Shown: positions 28,014-40,769, counted from the first letter of the stretch. The stretch is 64,000 bases of DNA from Rhodocyclaceae bacterium (GCA_019455325.1 JACFMQ010000005.1:62001-126000), one strand, 5' to 3'. The notes: a model not told the origin generated them from the letters alone. Program-made: numbers and translations.

Positions 28014-29513
28014 TTACTCCGGCGCCGCCTGCCGGCGCAACTGCACGGCCTCGGCGACGTGCGCGGCGGCGATGCGCTCGGCGCCGGCGAGGTCGGCGAT
28101 CGTTCGCGCCACCTTCTGCACGCGGTGGAAGGCGCGGGCGGAAAGGCCGAGCCGGGTCGCCGCCTGCTGCAAGAGCGCGGCGCCGGCGTCGTCGGGCCGG
28201 CAGTGCGCGTCGACGTCGCGCGGCGTCAGGCGGGCGTTCGGCCGGCTCTGGCGCGCGTACTGGCGGGCGAGCGCGGCGGCGACGCGGGCGCGCACGGTCG
28301 CCGAGGTTTCGCCGGCGGGCGCCTGTTGCAGGGCCTCCGCCGGCACGGCCGGTACCTCGACGCAGAGGTCGATGCGGTCGAGCAGCGGGCCGGAGAGCCT
28401 GCCGCGGTAGCGCGCCACCTGCTCCGGCGTGCACCGGCAGCGGCCGGACGGCGCGCCGCGGTGGCCGCAGGGGCACGGGTTCATCGCCGCGACGAGCTGG
28501 AAGCGCGCCGGGAACTCGGCCTGCCGCGCCGCGCGCGAGATGTGGATGCGGCCGCTTTCCAGCGGCTCGCGCAGCGATTCGAGCACGCGCCGGTCGAACT
28601 CCGGCAGCTCGTCGAGGAAGAGCACGCCGTGGTGGGCGAGCGAGATCTCGCCGGGGCGCGGCGTGCCGCCGCCGCCGACCAGCGCCGCCGCCGACGCGGT
28701 GTGGTGCGGGCTGCGGAAGCTGCGGCGGCCGAAGGCGGCCGGGCGGAACTGGCCGGCCAGCGAGAGCACGGCCGCCGAGGCCAGCGCCTCGTCGTCGGCG
28801 AGCGGCGGCAGCAGGCCGGGCAGGCGCGCCGCCAGCATCGACTTGCCGCTGCCCGGCGGCCCGGACATCAGCAGCGAATGGCCGCCGGCCGCGGCGATCT
28901 CCAGCGCGCGCTTGGCCTGCGCCTGGCCGCGCACCTCGGCGAGGTCGGGGTGGCTCGCCGCGTCGTCGGCGGGCGGCACGGCGACGGCCGGCGGCAGCGG
29001 CGCCTCGCCGCGCAGGTGGGCGCAGACGGCGAGCAGGCTGCCGGCGGCGAAGACGCCGTCCGGACGCGCCAGCGCCGCCTCGGCCGCGCTCTCGTCGGGG
29101 AGCACGAAGCTGCGCGCCGCGCCGTCGGCGGCGAGCACCATGGCCAGCGCGCCGCGCACCGGGCGCAGCTCGCCGGAGAGCGACAGTTCGCCGGCGAATT
29201 CGTGCGCGTCGAGCCGGTCGGCGGGAAGCTGGCCGGCGGCGGCGAGGATGCCGAGCGCGATCGGCAGGTCGAAGCGGCCGGATTCCTTGGGCAGGTCGGC
29301 CGGCGCCAGGTTGATGGTGATGCGGCGGGCGGGGAATTCGAAGCCGGAATTGATCAGCGCGGCGCGTACGCGGTCGCGCGCTTCCTTGACCTCGGTGTCG
29401 GGCAGGCCGACCAGCGTCACCGACGGCAGGCCGCCGGCGAGATGCACCTCGACCGCCACCGCCGGCGCGGCGAGGCCGTCGAGACCCCGGCTGCGGACGA
29501 TGGCCAGCGGCAT
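28014..29513 (-). CDS. comM: YifB/ComM-type Mg-chelatase-like AAA+ ATPase
   Basis: 499 residues. The N-terminal Lon-S16-like domain (VEVHLAGGLPSVTLVGLPD) is followed by an AAA+ magnesium-chelatase-type ATPase with Walker A GPPGSGKSM, Walker B GVLFLDELPEF and the zinc-like cluster NPCPCGHRG. The C-terminal Mg-chelatase domain comes last (SARAFHRVQKVARTIADL). ComM proteins promote branch migration during natural transformation. It sits between ubiK and the EamA transporter, all on the minus strand. Confidence 0.95.
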   Translation of the reverse strand: MPLAIVRSRGLDGLAAPAVAVEVHLAGGLPSVTLVGLPDTEVKEARDRVRAALINSGFEFPARRITINLAPADLPKESGRFDLPIALGILAAAGQLPADRLDAHEFAGELSLSGELRPVRGALAMVLAADGAARSFVLPDESAAEAALARPDGVFAAGSLLAVCAHLRGEAPLPPAVAVPPADDAASHPDLAEVRGQAQAKRALEIAAAGGHSLLMSGPPGSGKSMLAARLPGLLPPLADDEALASAAVLSLAGQFRPAAFGRRSFRSPHHTASAAALVGGGGTPRPGEISLAHHGVLFLDELPEFDRRVLESLREPLESGRIHISRAARQAEFPARFQLVAAMNPCPCGHRGAPSGRCRCTPEQVARYRGRLSGPLLDRIDLCVEVPAVPAEALQQAPAGETSATVRARVAAALARQYARQSRPNARLTPRDVDAHCRPDDAGAALLQQAATRLGLSARAFHRVQKVARTIADLAGAERIAAAHVAEAVQLRRQAAPE

Positions 29514-29520
29514 GCGGCGC

Positions 29521-29772
29521 TTACTTCGGCTGCGCGGCCTTCTGTGCGGCTTCCAGCTCGGCGACGCGCGCCTCCAGCGCAGTGAGCTTCTCGCGCGTGC
29601 GGGCGAGAAGCTGCGCCTGCACCTCGAATTCCTCGCGCGTGACCAGATCCATTTTCTCGAAGAGGCCGCCGAGCAGGGCCTTGACGTTCTTCTCGATGTC
29701 CCGCGCCGGGCTGGCGGCGATCAGCGCCGACAGGCGGGCGTTCAGTTCCTCGAAGAGCTTCGGGTCGAGCAT
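29521..29772 (-). CDS. ubiK: Ubiquinone biosynthesis accessory factor UbiK (BMFP domain)
   Basis: 83 residues. An amphipathic N-terminus (MLDPKLFEELNARLSALIAA) leads into a C-terminal coiled coil (TREEFEVQAQLLARTREKLT), the form of the BMFP/UbiK family. The family assists the aerobic Ubi complex together with UbiJ and lipids. It is 7 bp upstream of comM, and divergent from the torF-glnK-amtB operon, the usual arrangement in related betaproteobacteria. Confidence 0.92.
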   Translation of the reverse strand: MLDPKLFEELNARLSALIAASPARDIEKNVKALLGGLFEKMDLVTREEFEVQAQLLARTREKLTALEARVAELEAAQKAAQPK

Positions 29773-29843
29773 CGTGTTTTCCCCCGTCGGAGAGGCGTTG
29801 GCAAGCGGCCGAGTTTAGCACGGCCGGGTGGCCGGGCCGGCCC

Positions 29844-29889
29844 GCACCGCGCTGGCGCGCGGCCGCCCGGACGCGCACCGCGCCGGTGC
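29844..29889 (+). promoter_or_regulatory. Tandem NtrC-type enhancer sites
   Basis: GCACCGCGCCGGTGC (29875-29889) matches the NtrC dyad GCACC-N5-GGTGC perfectly. GCACCGCGCTGGCGC (29844-29858) matches with one change. The sites are 31 bp apart, about three helical turns, and lie 63-108 bp upstream of a sigma-54 promoter, as expected for nitrogen-control enhancers. Confidence 0.8.
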
Positions 29890-29951
29890 GGCGTTTTTCC
29901 GTCCGTCGTGGTGCGCTGCGGCAAGTGATTGATTGATCGGAGAAAAAAATC

Positions 29952-29967
29952 TGGCACGGCTGATGCT
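29952..29967 (+). promoter_or_regulatory. Sigma-54 promoter of torF-glnK-amtB
   Basis: TGGCAC-GGCTG-ATGCT fits the -24/-12 consensus TGGCAC-N5-TTGCW with one change. It is 72 bp upstream of the torF-like start and downstream of the NtrC sites, predicting induction under nitrogen limitation. Confidence 0.85.
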
Positions 29968-30023
29968 AAGAACGGATGCAAGGCTTTTGTCCGAACCCGA
30001 TTCAACCAAGAAGGAGTCACCCC

Positions 30024-30905
30024 ATGAAGAAGCTGCTCACCGCCACCGTCCTGGCCTCGGCCGTCTCGGCCCTCTCGGCCTTCTCCGTGCCCGCCTTCGC
30101 GCAGTCGGCGCCGGCCGCCGAAGCCGCGCCGGCCAGCCCGCACGAACTGTCGGCGAACCTCGCCCTGGTTTCCAGCTATCGCTTCCGCGGCATCGACCAG
30201 ACCTTCGGCCGGCCGGCGCTGCAGGGCGGCTTCGACTACGCGCACGAGAGCGGCTTCTACGCCGGCAACTGGAACTCGAACGTCAGCTCCGGCGCCGGCT
30301 TCCCCGACGGCAACCTGGAAATGGACCTCTACGGCGGCTGGAAGAAGACCTGGGGCGACTTCGGCCTCGACCTCGGCGCCATCCTCTACTACTACCCCGG
30401 CTCCCAGGGGCGCGGCCTCGGCCTCGGCGCCGACAGCGGCGCGGTGACCAACAAGGAAGTCTACGTCGGCGCTTCGTGGCAGTTCCTGTCGCTGAAGTAT
30501 TCGCACTCGGTCGACGACTACTTCTCGCTGCGCGGCTGGGACGCCACCGGCGCCTCCACCGGCAAGAGCACGCGCGGCACGCACTACCTCGAACTGGCGG
30601 CGAGCTACGACCTGGGCGACGGCTGGGGCATCGACGCCCACGTCGGCCGCCTGTCGGCGAAGCACATGAAGAACGGCAGCTACACCGACTGGAAGATCGG
30701 CGTCAGCAAGGACGTCAACGGCTGGCTGGTCGGCCTCGCCTACGTCGACACCAACGCCAAGGGCAGTTGCTCCGGCTCCGGCAGCTTCCAGCCGTACTGC
30801 TTCGCCAAGTCGCTGCAGGACGACGCCGGCGCGCTCGACGCGAGCAGCAGCACCAAGGACGCCGGCCGCGGCATCGCCGTGCTGTCGGTCTCGCGCAGCT
30901 TCTGA
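30024..30905 (+). CDS. TorF-family putative porin
   Basis: 293 residues with a signal peptide cleaved near AFAQSA (about residue 27). A beta-barrel-like mature part follows, with the family opening LSANLALVSSYRFRGIDQTF, repeated aromatic strands (EMDLYGGWKKTWGDF, LDLGAILYYYPG), and the terminal VLSVSRSF. It is an outer-membrane barrel of the TIGR02001-like group often encoded before glnK-amtB. It may help ammonium or amine passage, which is inferred from position. AAGGAG lies 7 bp before the ATG. Confidence 0.88.
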   Translation: MKKLLTATVLASAVSALSAFSVPAFAQSAPAAEAAPASPHELSANLALVSSYRFRGIDQTFGRPALQGGFDYAHESGFYAGNWNSNVSSGAGFPDGNLEMDLYGGWKKTWGDFGLDLGAILYYYPGSQGRGLGLGADSGAVTNKEVYVGASWQFLSLKYSHSVDDYFSLRGWDATGASTGKSTRGTHYLELAASYDLGDGWGIDAHVGRLSAKHMKNGSYTDWKIGVSKDVNGWLVGLAYVDTNAKGSCSGSGSFQPYCFAKSLQDDAGALDASSSTKDAGRGIAVLSVSRSF

Positions 30906-31268
<363 letters not shown>

Positions 31269-31282
31269 CAGGAGCGCACATC

Positions 31283-32653
31283 ATGAAACGCCTATTTGCA
31301 ATGCTGGCCCTGACCGCCGCCGTCCTCGTCGGCGCCCCGGCCTGGGCCGAGGAGGCACCGGCGGCGGCAGCGGTAGCCGCCGCCGCTGCTGCCGAGGCGC
31401 CGGCCGCGGCCGAGGCACCGGCCGCCGCGCCCGCGCTGGACAGCGGCGACACGGCCTGGATGCTGACCTCGACGATGCTCGTCATCCTCATGACCATCCC
31501 CGGCCTCGCCCTGTTCTACGGGGGCCTCGCGCGCAGCAAGAACATGCTCTCGGTGCTCATGCAGGTGTTCACCATCTTCTCGCTGATCACCGTGCTCTGG
31601 GCCGTCTACGGCTTCAGCCTGGCCTTCGGCGGCGAGGGCACGTTCTACGGCGGCTTCGACAAGCTCTTCCTGGCGGGCATCACGGCCGACACGCTGTCGG
31701 GCGCGCTGCCGACCATCCCGGAGTTCGTCTTCGTCGCCTTCCAGTCCACCTTCGCCGCCATCACCACGGCGCTGATCGTCGGCTCCTTCGCCGAGCGCAT
31801 CAAGTTCTCGGCGGTGATGCTGTTCTCGGTGCTGTGGTTCACCTTCAGCTACATCCCGCTCGCCCACATGGTCTGGGGCGGCGGTCTGCTCGCCCAGGAC
31901 GGCGCGCTCGACTTCGCCGGCGGCACCGTGGTGCACATCAACGCCGGCGTCGCCGGTCTGGTCGGCGCCTACCTGCTCGGCAAGCGCGTCGGCTACGGCC
32001 GGGAGGCGATGACGCCGCACTCGCTGACGCTGACCATGGTCGGTGCCTCGCTGCTGTGGGTCGGCTGGTTCGGCTTCAACGCCGGCTCCGCCGGCGCGGC
32101 CAACGGCACGGCCGGGCTTGCCTTCATCAACACCATCCTCGCCACCGGCGCCGCCGTGCTCGCCTGGGCCATCGGCGAGGCCGTGTTCAAGGGCGGCAAG
32201 GCGTCGATGCTCGGCGCCGCCTCCGGCGCGGTCGCCGGTCTGGTCGCGGTGACGCCGGCGGCCGGCTTCATCGGCCCGATGGGCTCGATCATTCTCGGCC
32301 TGGTCGCCGGCTTCGTCTGCCTGTGGGGGGTGAACGGCCTGAAGAAGCTGCTCGGCGCGGACGACGCCTTCGACGTCTTCGGCGTCCATGGCCTCGGCGG
32401 CATCGTCGGCGCGATCCTCACCGGCGTGCTCGGCGCGCCGTGGTTCGGCGGCACCGGCGCGGCGGACTTCTCCATCGCCGGCCAGGTCCTGGTCCAGGTC
32501 AAGAGCGTCGGCCTGACCATCGTCTGGTCCGGCGTGGTCGCCTTCGTCGCCTACAAGCTGGTGGACCTCGCCGTCGGCCTGCGCGTGTCGGAAGAAGAAG
32601 AGCGCGAAGGCCTGGACATCGTGTCCCACGGCGAATCGGCCTACCACCACTGA
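31283..32653 (+). CDS. amtB: Ammonium transporter
   Basis: 456 residues. A signal peptide (to about residue 22) and an unusual alanine/proline/glutamate-rich stretch (about 23-52) precede eleven membrane helices. GLALFYGGLARSKNMLS is the ammonium transporter signature. The pore histidines lie in VVHINAGVAG and in FGVHGLGG. The C-terminal tail ends with the conserved EEREGLDIVSHGESAY, which contacts GlnK. It moves ammonium across the inner membrane under GlnK control. Confidence 0.96.
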   Translation: MKRLFAMLALTAAVLVGAPAWAEEAPAAAAVAAAAAAEAPAAAEAPAAAPALDSGDTAWMLTSTMLVILMTIPGLALFYGGLARSKNMLSVLMQVFTIFSLITVLWAVYGFSLAFGGEGTFYGGFDKLFLAGITADTLSGALPTIPEFVFVAFQSTFAAITTALIVGSFAERIKFSAVMLFSVLWFTFSYIPLAHMVWGGGLLAQDGALDFAGGTVVHINAGVAGLVGAYLLGKRVGYGREAMTPHSLTLTMVGASLLWVGWFGFNAGSAGAANGTAGLAFINTILATGAAVLAWAIGEAVFKGGKASMLGAASGAVAGLVAVTPAAGFIGPMGSIILGLVAGFVCLWGVNGLKKLLGADDAFDVFGVHGLGGIVGAILTGVLGAPWFGGTGAADFSIAGQVLVQVKSVGLTIVWSGVVAFVAYKLVDLAVGLRVSEEEEREGLDIVSHGESAYHH

Positions 32654-32683
32654 TCCTTTCCCTCTCGCGGCAAGCTCCGCTTT

Positions 32684-32710
32684 CGGGCGCCTCCGGGCGC
32701 CCGTTTCTTT
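32684..32710 (+). terminator. Intrinsic terminator after amtB
   Basis: CGGGCGCC-TCCG-GGCGCCCG, an 8-bp perfect stem with a 4-base loop, is followed by TTTCTTT. It closes the nitrogen operon 30 bp after the amtB stop. Confidence 0.85.
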
Positions 32711-32845
32711 GCCATAATCGACCTCCCGGAACCGGCGCCGCGCGCCGACAGCAGCGAAGGAAGATCTCTTGGCGTCGTACCTCTCCCCCGAACGACGATT
32801 CCTGCCCGCCGCCGGCGCGCGGGCGACACGGCGGCGGCGTCGGCC

Positions 32846-33637
32846 GTGACGCGCATCGTCCAGCTCAGCGACCTGCACCTGCGCGCGCCGGGCAGGCGGC
32901 TCTATGGCCGGGTCGATACCGCCGGCGCGCTCGTCCGCGCCATCGCGCGCATCGACGCGCTGACGCCGCGGCCGGACCTCGTCGTCCTCTCCGGCGACCT
33001 CACCGACGCCGGCGCCGCCGACGAATACGCCCACCTGCGCGAGCGGCTGGCGGCGCTGGCCGTGCCGTACGCGACGATGCCCGGCAACCACGACGACCGC
33101 GCCGCGCTGCGCGCGGCCTTTCCCGATCAGCCGTGGGCGGCCGGCGAACTGGCGCAGCAGCGGCGCGAGTGCGACGCCGGCGACCTGCTGCTCGTCGACA
33201 CGCTCGTTCCCGGCGAGGAAGGCGGCGCCGTCGGCGCGGCGCAGCTTGCCTGGCTGGACGCCAACGCGCGCGCCGACCGCGACGCCCTGCTCTTCCTGCA
33301 CCATCCGCCGGTGCGCACCGGCATCGCCGGCATGGACGCGATCGGGCTGGCCGGCGCCGATGCGCTGGCCGCCTGGCTGACGCGGCATCCGCGCGTGCGC
33401 GCCGTGTTCTGCGGCCACGTGCACCGCGCCATCTTCACCGCCTTCGCCGGCCGGCCGCTGGCGATCGCGCCGTCGCCGGCGCATCAGATGGCGCTCGATC
33501 TCTCGGGCGACGCGAGCGCGCTGGCGTGGACCATGGAACCCGGCGGCATGCTGCTGATCGACTGGCCGGCCGGCGGCGAGCCGGTCGCGCATCTGCTGCC
33601 GGTCGCCGCCGCGGCGGTGCACCGCTGCGCCGGCTGA
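32846..33637 (+). CDS. CpdA-like metallophosphodiesterase
   Basis: 263 residues with the full metallophosphoesterase motif set: QLSDLHL (DxH), VLSGDLTD (GD), MPGNHDDR (GNHD), LHHPP and CGHVHR (GHxH). It resembles 3',5'-cyclic-AMP phosphodiesterase CpdA. The start is a GTG at 32846, which overlaps the stop of a short upstream frame (see findings). A weak -10-like CATAAT lies near 32713. It is convergent with the isochorismatase-like gene. Confidence 0.88.
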   Translation: MTRIVQLSDLHLRAPGRRLYGRVDTAGALVRAIARIDALTPRPDLVVLSGDLTDAGAADEYAHLRERLAALAVPYATMPGNHDDRAALRAAFPDQPWAAGELAQQRRECDAGDLLLVDTLVPGEEGGAVGAAQLAWLDANARADRDALLFLHHPPVRTGIAGMDAIGLAGADALAAWLTRHPRVRAVFCGHVHRAIFTAFAGRPLAIAPSPAHQMALDLSGDASALAWTMEPGGMLLIDWPAGGEPVAHLLPVAAAAVHRCAG

Positions 33638-33656
33638 AGGCGGGCGGCGGCGCCCG

Positions 33657-34199
33657 CTACTTGATGAGCGGCAGCAGCGCGCGGAAGTCGTCGGTGCCGG
33701 CGCGCTCCAGCCACTCGAAGAGAACCATCTCGGTGGTGACGATGTGGGCGCCGGCGGCGCGCGCGCGGGCGATGGCCGCGGCGCGGTTCTCCGGCGCGCG
33801 CGAGGAAGCGGCGTCCTCGATCAGGAAGACGGCGTAGCCGGCGTCGATCAGGCCGAGCACCGTCTGCAGCACGCAGACGTGCGTCTCCATGCCGGTGACG
33901 AGGATCTGCCGGCGGCCTGCCTGCGCCAGCCGCGCCAGGAAGCCGGGCTCGCGCGTGCACGAGAAGTGCGTCTTGTCGAAGCGCCAGGCGTCGGCCGGCA
34001 GCGGCTGCAGTTCCGGCACCGTCGGCCCGAGGCCGCGCACGTACTGTTCGGAGACGAAGACGGGAACGCCGAGGCGCTCGGCGGCGGCGAGCAGCCGGCC
34101 GTTGTTGGCGATGGCCGCCGCGCCCTCGTGGATCGCCGGCGCCAGCCGTTCCTGGACGTCGACGATGAGCAGCAGCGACTGGTTGCGGTCGATCAGCAT
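33657..34199 (-). CDS. Isochorismatase-family cysteine hydrolase
   Basis: 180 residues. The catalytic triad of the family is visible: D14 in IVDVQERL, K76 in RFDKTHFSC and C109 in GMETHVCV. Enzymes of this form hydrolyse amides or vinyl ethers such as nicotinamide or isochorismate; the YcaC-like subgroup fits best by length. The substrate is unknown. It is downstream of purU on the same strand, with a 48-bp gap. Confidence 0.88.
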   Translation of the reverse strand: MLIDRNQSLLLIVDVQERLAPAIHEGAAAIANNGRLLAAAERLGVPVFVSEQYVRGLGPTVPELQPLPADAWRFDKTHFSCTREPGFLARLAQAGRRQILVTGMETHVCVLQTVLGLIDAGYAVFLIEDAASSRAPENRAAAIARARAAGAHIVTTEMVLFEWLERAGTDDFRALLPLIK

Positions 34200-34247
34200 G
34201 TGCGGCCTCCTTCGTTGAAAGCGGGCGCCCTGCCCGCCGCCCCGCGC

Positions 34248-35111
34248 CTAGCGGAAGACGACGGTCTTGTTGCCATGCACCAGCACCCGGTCTTCCAGAT
34301 GGTAGCGCAGGCCGCGCGCCAGCACGGTCTTCTCGATGTCTTTGCCGTAGCGGACCATGTCCTCGATCGAATCGGAATGGTCGATGCGGATCACGTCCTG
34401 CTCGATGATCGGACCCTGGTCGAGCTCCTCGGTGACGTAGTGGCAGGTCGCGCCGATCAGCTTGACGCCGCGCTCGTAGGCCTGATGGTACGGCCTGGCG
34501 CCGACGAACGAGGGCAGGAACGAATGGTGGATGTTGATGATGCGCCCCGGATAGGCGGCGCACAGCTCGGGCGACAGGATCTGCATGTAGCGCGCCAGCA
34601 CCATGCAGTCGCCGCGCACGTCCTCGAAGATGCGCCGCACCTCGGCGTAGGCCGCCGGCTTGTTGTCGGCCGCCACCGGCACGTGGTGGAACGGGATGCC
34701 GTGCCACTCGACGAAGCCGCGGAAGGTGTCGTGGTTCGAGATCACGCACGGAATCTCGATGTCCAGCTCCTTCGCCTGCCAGCGCGCGAGCAGGTCGTAG
34801 AGGCAGTGCTCCTGCTTCGAGACGAGCACGACCAGGCGCTTCTTGACCGCGCTGTCGGCGATCCGCCAGTCCATCGCCAGCGGCTCGCCGACCTCGCGCC
34901 GGAAGCGTTCGCGGAATTCGGCGAGCAGGAAGGGCAGCGAGTCGGCCTTGATCTCGATGCGCATGAAGTAGCGGCCGGTGAGGTCGTCGGCGTGGAAGCT
35001 CGATTCGAGGATCCAGCCGCCGTGCCCGGCGATGAAGCCGGACACGCGGGCGATGATGCCGACCTGGTCCGGACAGGAGGCGGTCAGCGTGTAGAAGCGG
35101 GTCTTGTGCAT
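34248..35111 (-). CDS. purU: Formyltetrahydrofolate deformylase
   Basis: 287 residues. An N-terminal ACT-like domain (FYTLTASCPDQVGIIARVSG) precedes a formyltransferase-like catalytic domain. Key elements include the NHDTFRG segment, HHVPVAADNKP, NIHHSFLPSF with the catalytic N-H pair, and TCHYVTEELDQGPII with the terminal aspartate. It hydrolyses 10-formyl-THF to formate and THF, balancing one-carbon pools; together with metH in this window it belongs to folate metabolism, though the two genes are 15 kb apart. Confidence 0.95.
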   Translation of the reverse strand: MHKTRFYTLTASCPDQVGIIARVSGFIAGHGGWILESSFHADDLTGRYFMRIEIKADSLPFLLAEFRERFRREVGEPLAMDWRIADSAVKKRLVVLVSKQEHCLYDLLARWQAKELDIEIPCVISNHDTFRGFVEWHGIPFHHVPVAADNKPAAYAEVRRIFEDVRGDCMVLARYMQILSPELCAAYPGRIINIHHSFLPSFVGARPYHQAYERGVKLIGATCHYVTEELDQGPIIEQDVIRIDHSDSIEDMVRYGKDIEKTVLARGLRYHLEDRVLVHGNKTVVFR

Positions 35112-35130
35112 GTGAGGAGTGATGAGTTAT

Positions 35131-35172
35131 GAGTGAGGAGCGGAGAGCCGGCAGCGGGTTTACTCCTCACTC
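35131..35172. repeat. Inverted repeat between purU and thrH
   Basis: GAGTGAGGAG (35131-35140) and CTCCTCACTC (35163-35172) form a perfect 10-bp stem around 22 bases. They are embedded in a wider purine/pyrimidine-rich stretch with more GAGGAG and CTCCTC units (35113-35191). It may act as a terminator-like hairpin for thrH transcripts, or be a dispersed genomic repeat. Confidence 0.6.
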
Positions 35173-35187
35173 CTCTCTCCTTCCTCC

Positions 35188-35796
35188 TCACTGCCGCGCG
35201 AACGCGCGGTCGATTTCCGCGCGCAGCGCGCCGTAGTCGCGCACCACCGGGAACTGCGGGAACTCGCGGACGACGTTCTCCGGCGGGTGGAAGAGGATGC
35301 CGCCGTGCGCCTCGCCGAGCATCGCCGTGTCGTTGTACGAATCGCCGGCGGCGACGGTCGTGAACTTCAGTTCCTTGAAGCGCCGCACCGCCTCCTGCTT
35401 CTGGTTCGGCATGCGCAGGTGGTAGTTCACCAGCATGCCGCCGGCGTCGGCTTCCAGCGAATGGCAGAACAGCGTCGGCCAGCCGAGCTGGCGCATCAGC
35501 GGGTGCGCGAACTCGTAGAAGGTGTCGGAGAGGATCACCACCTGGTAGGCCTCGCGCAGCGCGTCGAGGAATTCGCGGGCGCCGGCCATCGGGCCCATCT
35601 CGGCGATCACCTTCTGGATGTCCGGCAGGCCCAGCCCGTGCCGGCGCAGGATGTCCAGCCGGTAGCTCATCAGCTTGTCGTAGTCCGGCTCGTCGCGCGT
35701 CGTGCGCTTCAGTTCGGGAATGCCGGTGCGCTCGGCAAACTCGATCCAGATTTCGGGAACGAGGACACCCTCGAGGTCAAGACAGACGATTCTCAC
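35188..35796 (-). CDS. thrH: Bifunctional phosphoserine phosphatase/homoserine phosphotransferase ThrH
   Basis: 202 residues, HAD superfamily. Motif I is DLEGVLVPEIW, with the first glutamate-containing DxE form typical of ThrH. Motif II is VILSDTFYEF, motif III includes K159 in the KELKF region, and motif IV is AAGDSYNDTAML. ThrH dephosphorylates phosphoserine and can transfer the phosphate to homoserine. The next gene downstream is purU. Confidence 0.93.
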   Translation of the reverse strand: MRIVCLDLEGVLVPEIWIEFAERTGIPELKRTTRDEPDYDKLMSYRLDILRRHGLGLPDIQKVIAEMGPMAGAREFLDALREAYQVVILSDTFYEFAHPLMRQLGWPTLFCHSLEADAGGMLVNYHLRMPNQKQEAVRRFKELKFTTVAAGDSYNDTAMLGEAHGGILFHPPENVVREFPQFPVVRDYGALRAEIDRAFARQ

Positions 35797-35869
35797 CGGA
35801 ATTCTCCCTGTGTCGGTTCGCTCGCCGCGCGCGGCGAAAGGGCGGATTCTATCATCGCCGCCGGGCGGC

Positions 35870-37780
<1,911 letters not shown>

Positions 37781-37876
37781 GCGGCGGACGGGGCGGGTGG
37801 GGTCGGAGGCGGGCCGGCGGGCGGCGCGGGTGCGAGTAGAATCGGCATTTTACCGGCTTCGCGCCGCCAGACCGCC

Positions 37877-38518
37877 ATGCGCCCGACGATCGTTTCCGTC
37901 TTCCTGCTGCTGCTTCCCGTCGCCGCCTTCGCCCAGGCCGCCGCGCCGCCGTATACCGAGGCCGAGCGCGCCGAGCGGCTGGCGCGGGCGGCCGAGCTGA
38001 AGCACGAGGCCGAGCGCCTGCAGCAGGCGGCCGACGCGCGCCACAAGGCGGCCAGCGAAGCCTGCCAAAAGAAGTTCCTGATCAACGATTGCCTGGACGA
38101 CGCGAAGCGCGCGCATACGCAGGAGACGCGCGCCGCCAAGCGCATGGAGCTGGAAGGCACGGAGATCGAGCGCGACGTGAAGCGCCGCGACGTCGCCGCC
38201 AGGGAAGCGCAGCGCGCCGCCGACGCGCCGCGCCGCGAGGCCGAGCAGAAGGCGCAGGGCGAGGCCTACCGCGCCGAGGAAGCGCAGCGCGCGGAGGAGC
38301 GCGCAGCGAAGATCGCCGACAAGGAGCGCAAGGCTGCCGAGAACCGGCAGAAGCTCGCCGAGGAGGAGGCGAAGCGGCAGAAGAAGCTGGAAGCGCAGAA
38401 GCAGAAGGAAGCGAAGGCCGCCGAAAAGCGGAAGAAGCGCGAGGCCAAGGAAGCCGAGCGCGCGGCGCGCAAGGCCGAGAAGGAAGCTGCCGCGGCCGCG
38501 GCGCCGGCTAGTCGTTGA
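37877..38518 (+). CDS. Exported lysine/glutamate-rich coiled-coil protein
   Basis: 213 residues. A signal peptide (MRPTIVSVFLLLLPVAAFAQ) is followed by an almost wholly helical, charged region rich in A, E, K and R; residues about 30-205 form one long coiled coil. Two cysteines (EACQKKFLINDCLDDAKRA) lie near residues 63 and 73 and could form a disulphide. It is probably periplasmic. Proteins of this make-up are known in beta- and gammaproteobacteria without an assigned function. Its last 11 bp overlap the convergent acyltransferase gene. Confidence 0.8.
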   Translation: MRPTIVSVFLLLLPVAAFAQAAAPPYTEAERAERLARAAELKHEAERLQQAADARHKAASEACQKKFLINDCLDDAKRAHTQETRAAKRMELEGTEIERDVKRRDVAAREAQRAADAPRREAEQKAQGEAYRAEEAQRAEERAAKIADKERKAAENRQKLAEEEAKRQKKLEAQKQKEAKAAEKRKKREAKEAERAARKAEKEAAAAAAPASR

Positions 38519-39062
38519 AGCGGATGTCGCCGGCCTGCTGCGGCCGATAGCCGCGCTTGTCGGCGTAGAACGCGCGGATGCGTTCGAGGTCGGCCGCGCG
38601 TTCGCCCGAGAGCGTGATCCAGTCGCCGATGCCGAGCGTCTTCGTGCCGTAGTCGAGGAAGCCGAGGCCGAGCGGCACGCCGGCGGCGAGGGTCAGCCGG
38701 TAGAAGCCGGATTTCCAGTGCGCCGTCTTGCGGCGCGTGCCCTCCGGCGCGATCACCAGGTGGAGGCGGTCGCGGCGGCGGAACTCCTCGCATATCTGGT
38801 CGATGAAGCCGCCGGGGTACGCGCGGTCGAGCGGCACGCCGCCCCAGCGCCGGAACAGCCCGCCGAGCGGGTTTTCGAACATCTCCTTCTTCGCCACCCA
38901 GTGGAACGGAAAGCCGGTGGCGAAGCGCCACAGCATGGCCAGCGGAAAATCCCAGTTCGAGGTGTGCGGGTAGCCGATGACCACCGTCTTCGCCGACGGC
39001 GGCGGCACGAGCACGATGCGCCAGCCGAGCAGCCGGAGCAGCAGCGCGCAGAGGCGGGCCAT
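38508..39062 (-). CDS. PlsC-type lysophospholipid acyltransferase family protein
   Basis: 184 residues. The acyltransferase box HTSNWDF (HX4D) is near residue 33, and the second motif APEGTRRK is near 104. A short hydrophobic N-terminus may anchor it to the inner membrane. It is shorter than PlsC (about 245), resembling the small acyltransferases placed beside ABC-F genes; the acceptor lipid is unknown. It starts 7 bp after the YbiT-like gene stop. Confidence 0.88.
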   Translation of the reverse strand: MARLCALLLRLLGWRIVLVPPPSAKTVVIGYPHTSNWDFPLAMLWRFATGFPFHWVAKKEMFENPLGGLFRRWGGVPLDRAYPGGFIDQICEEFRRRDRLHLVIAPEGTRRKTAHWKSGFYRLTLAAGVPLGLGFLDYGTKTLGIGDWITLSGERAADLERIRAFYADKRGYRPQQAGDIRFND

Positions 39063-39069
39063 GCCCGTG

Positions 39070-40680
<1,611 letters not shown>

Positions 40681-40769
40681 GGCGGAATCCTGAATGGGCG
40701 CTGGCCAGGGCGCAGCGGCGGTGAAACTGGACGGCGAAGAGAGCGGCTATGGCGGTGCCAGAAGCGACA

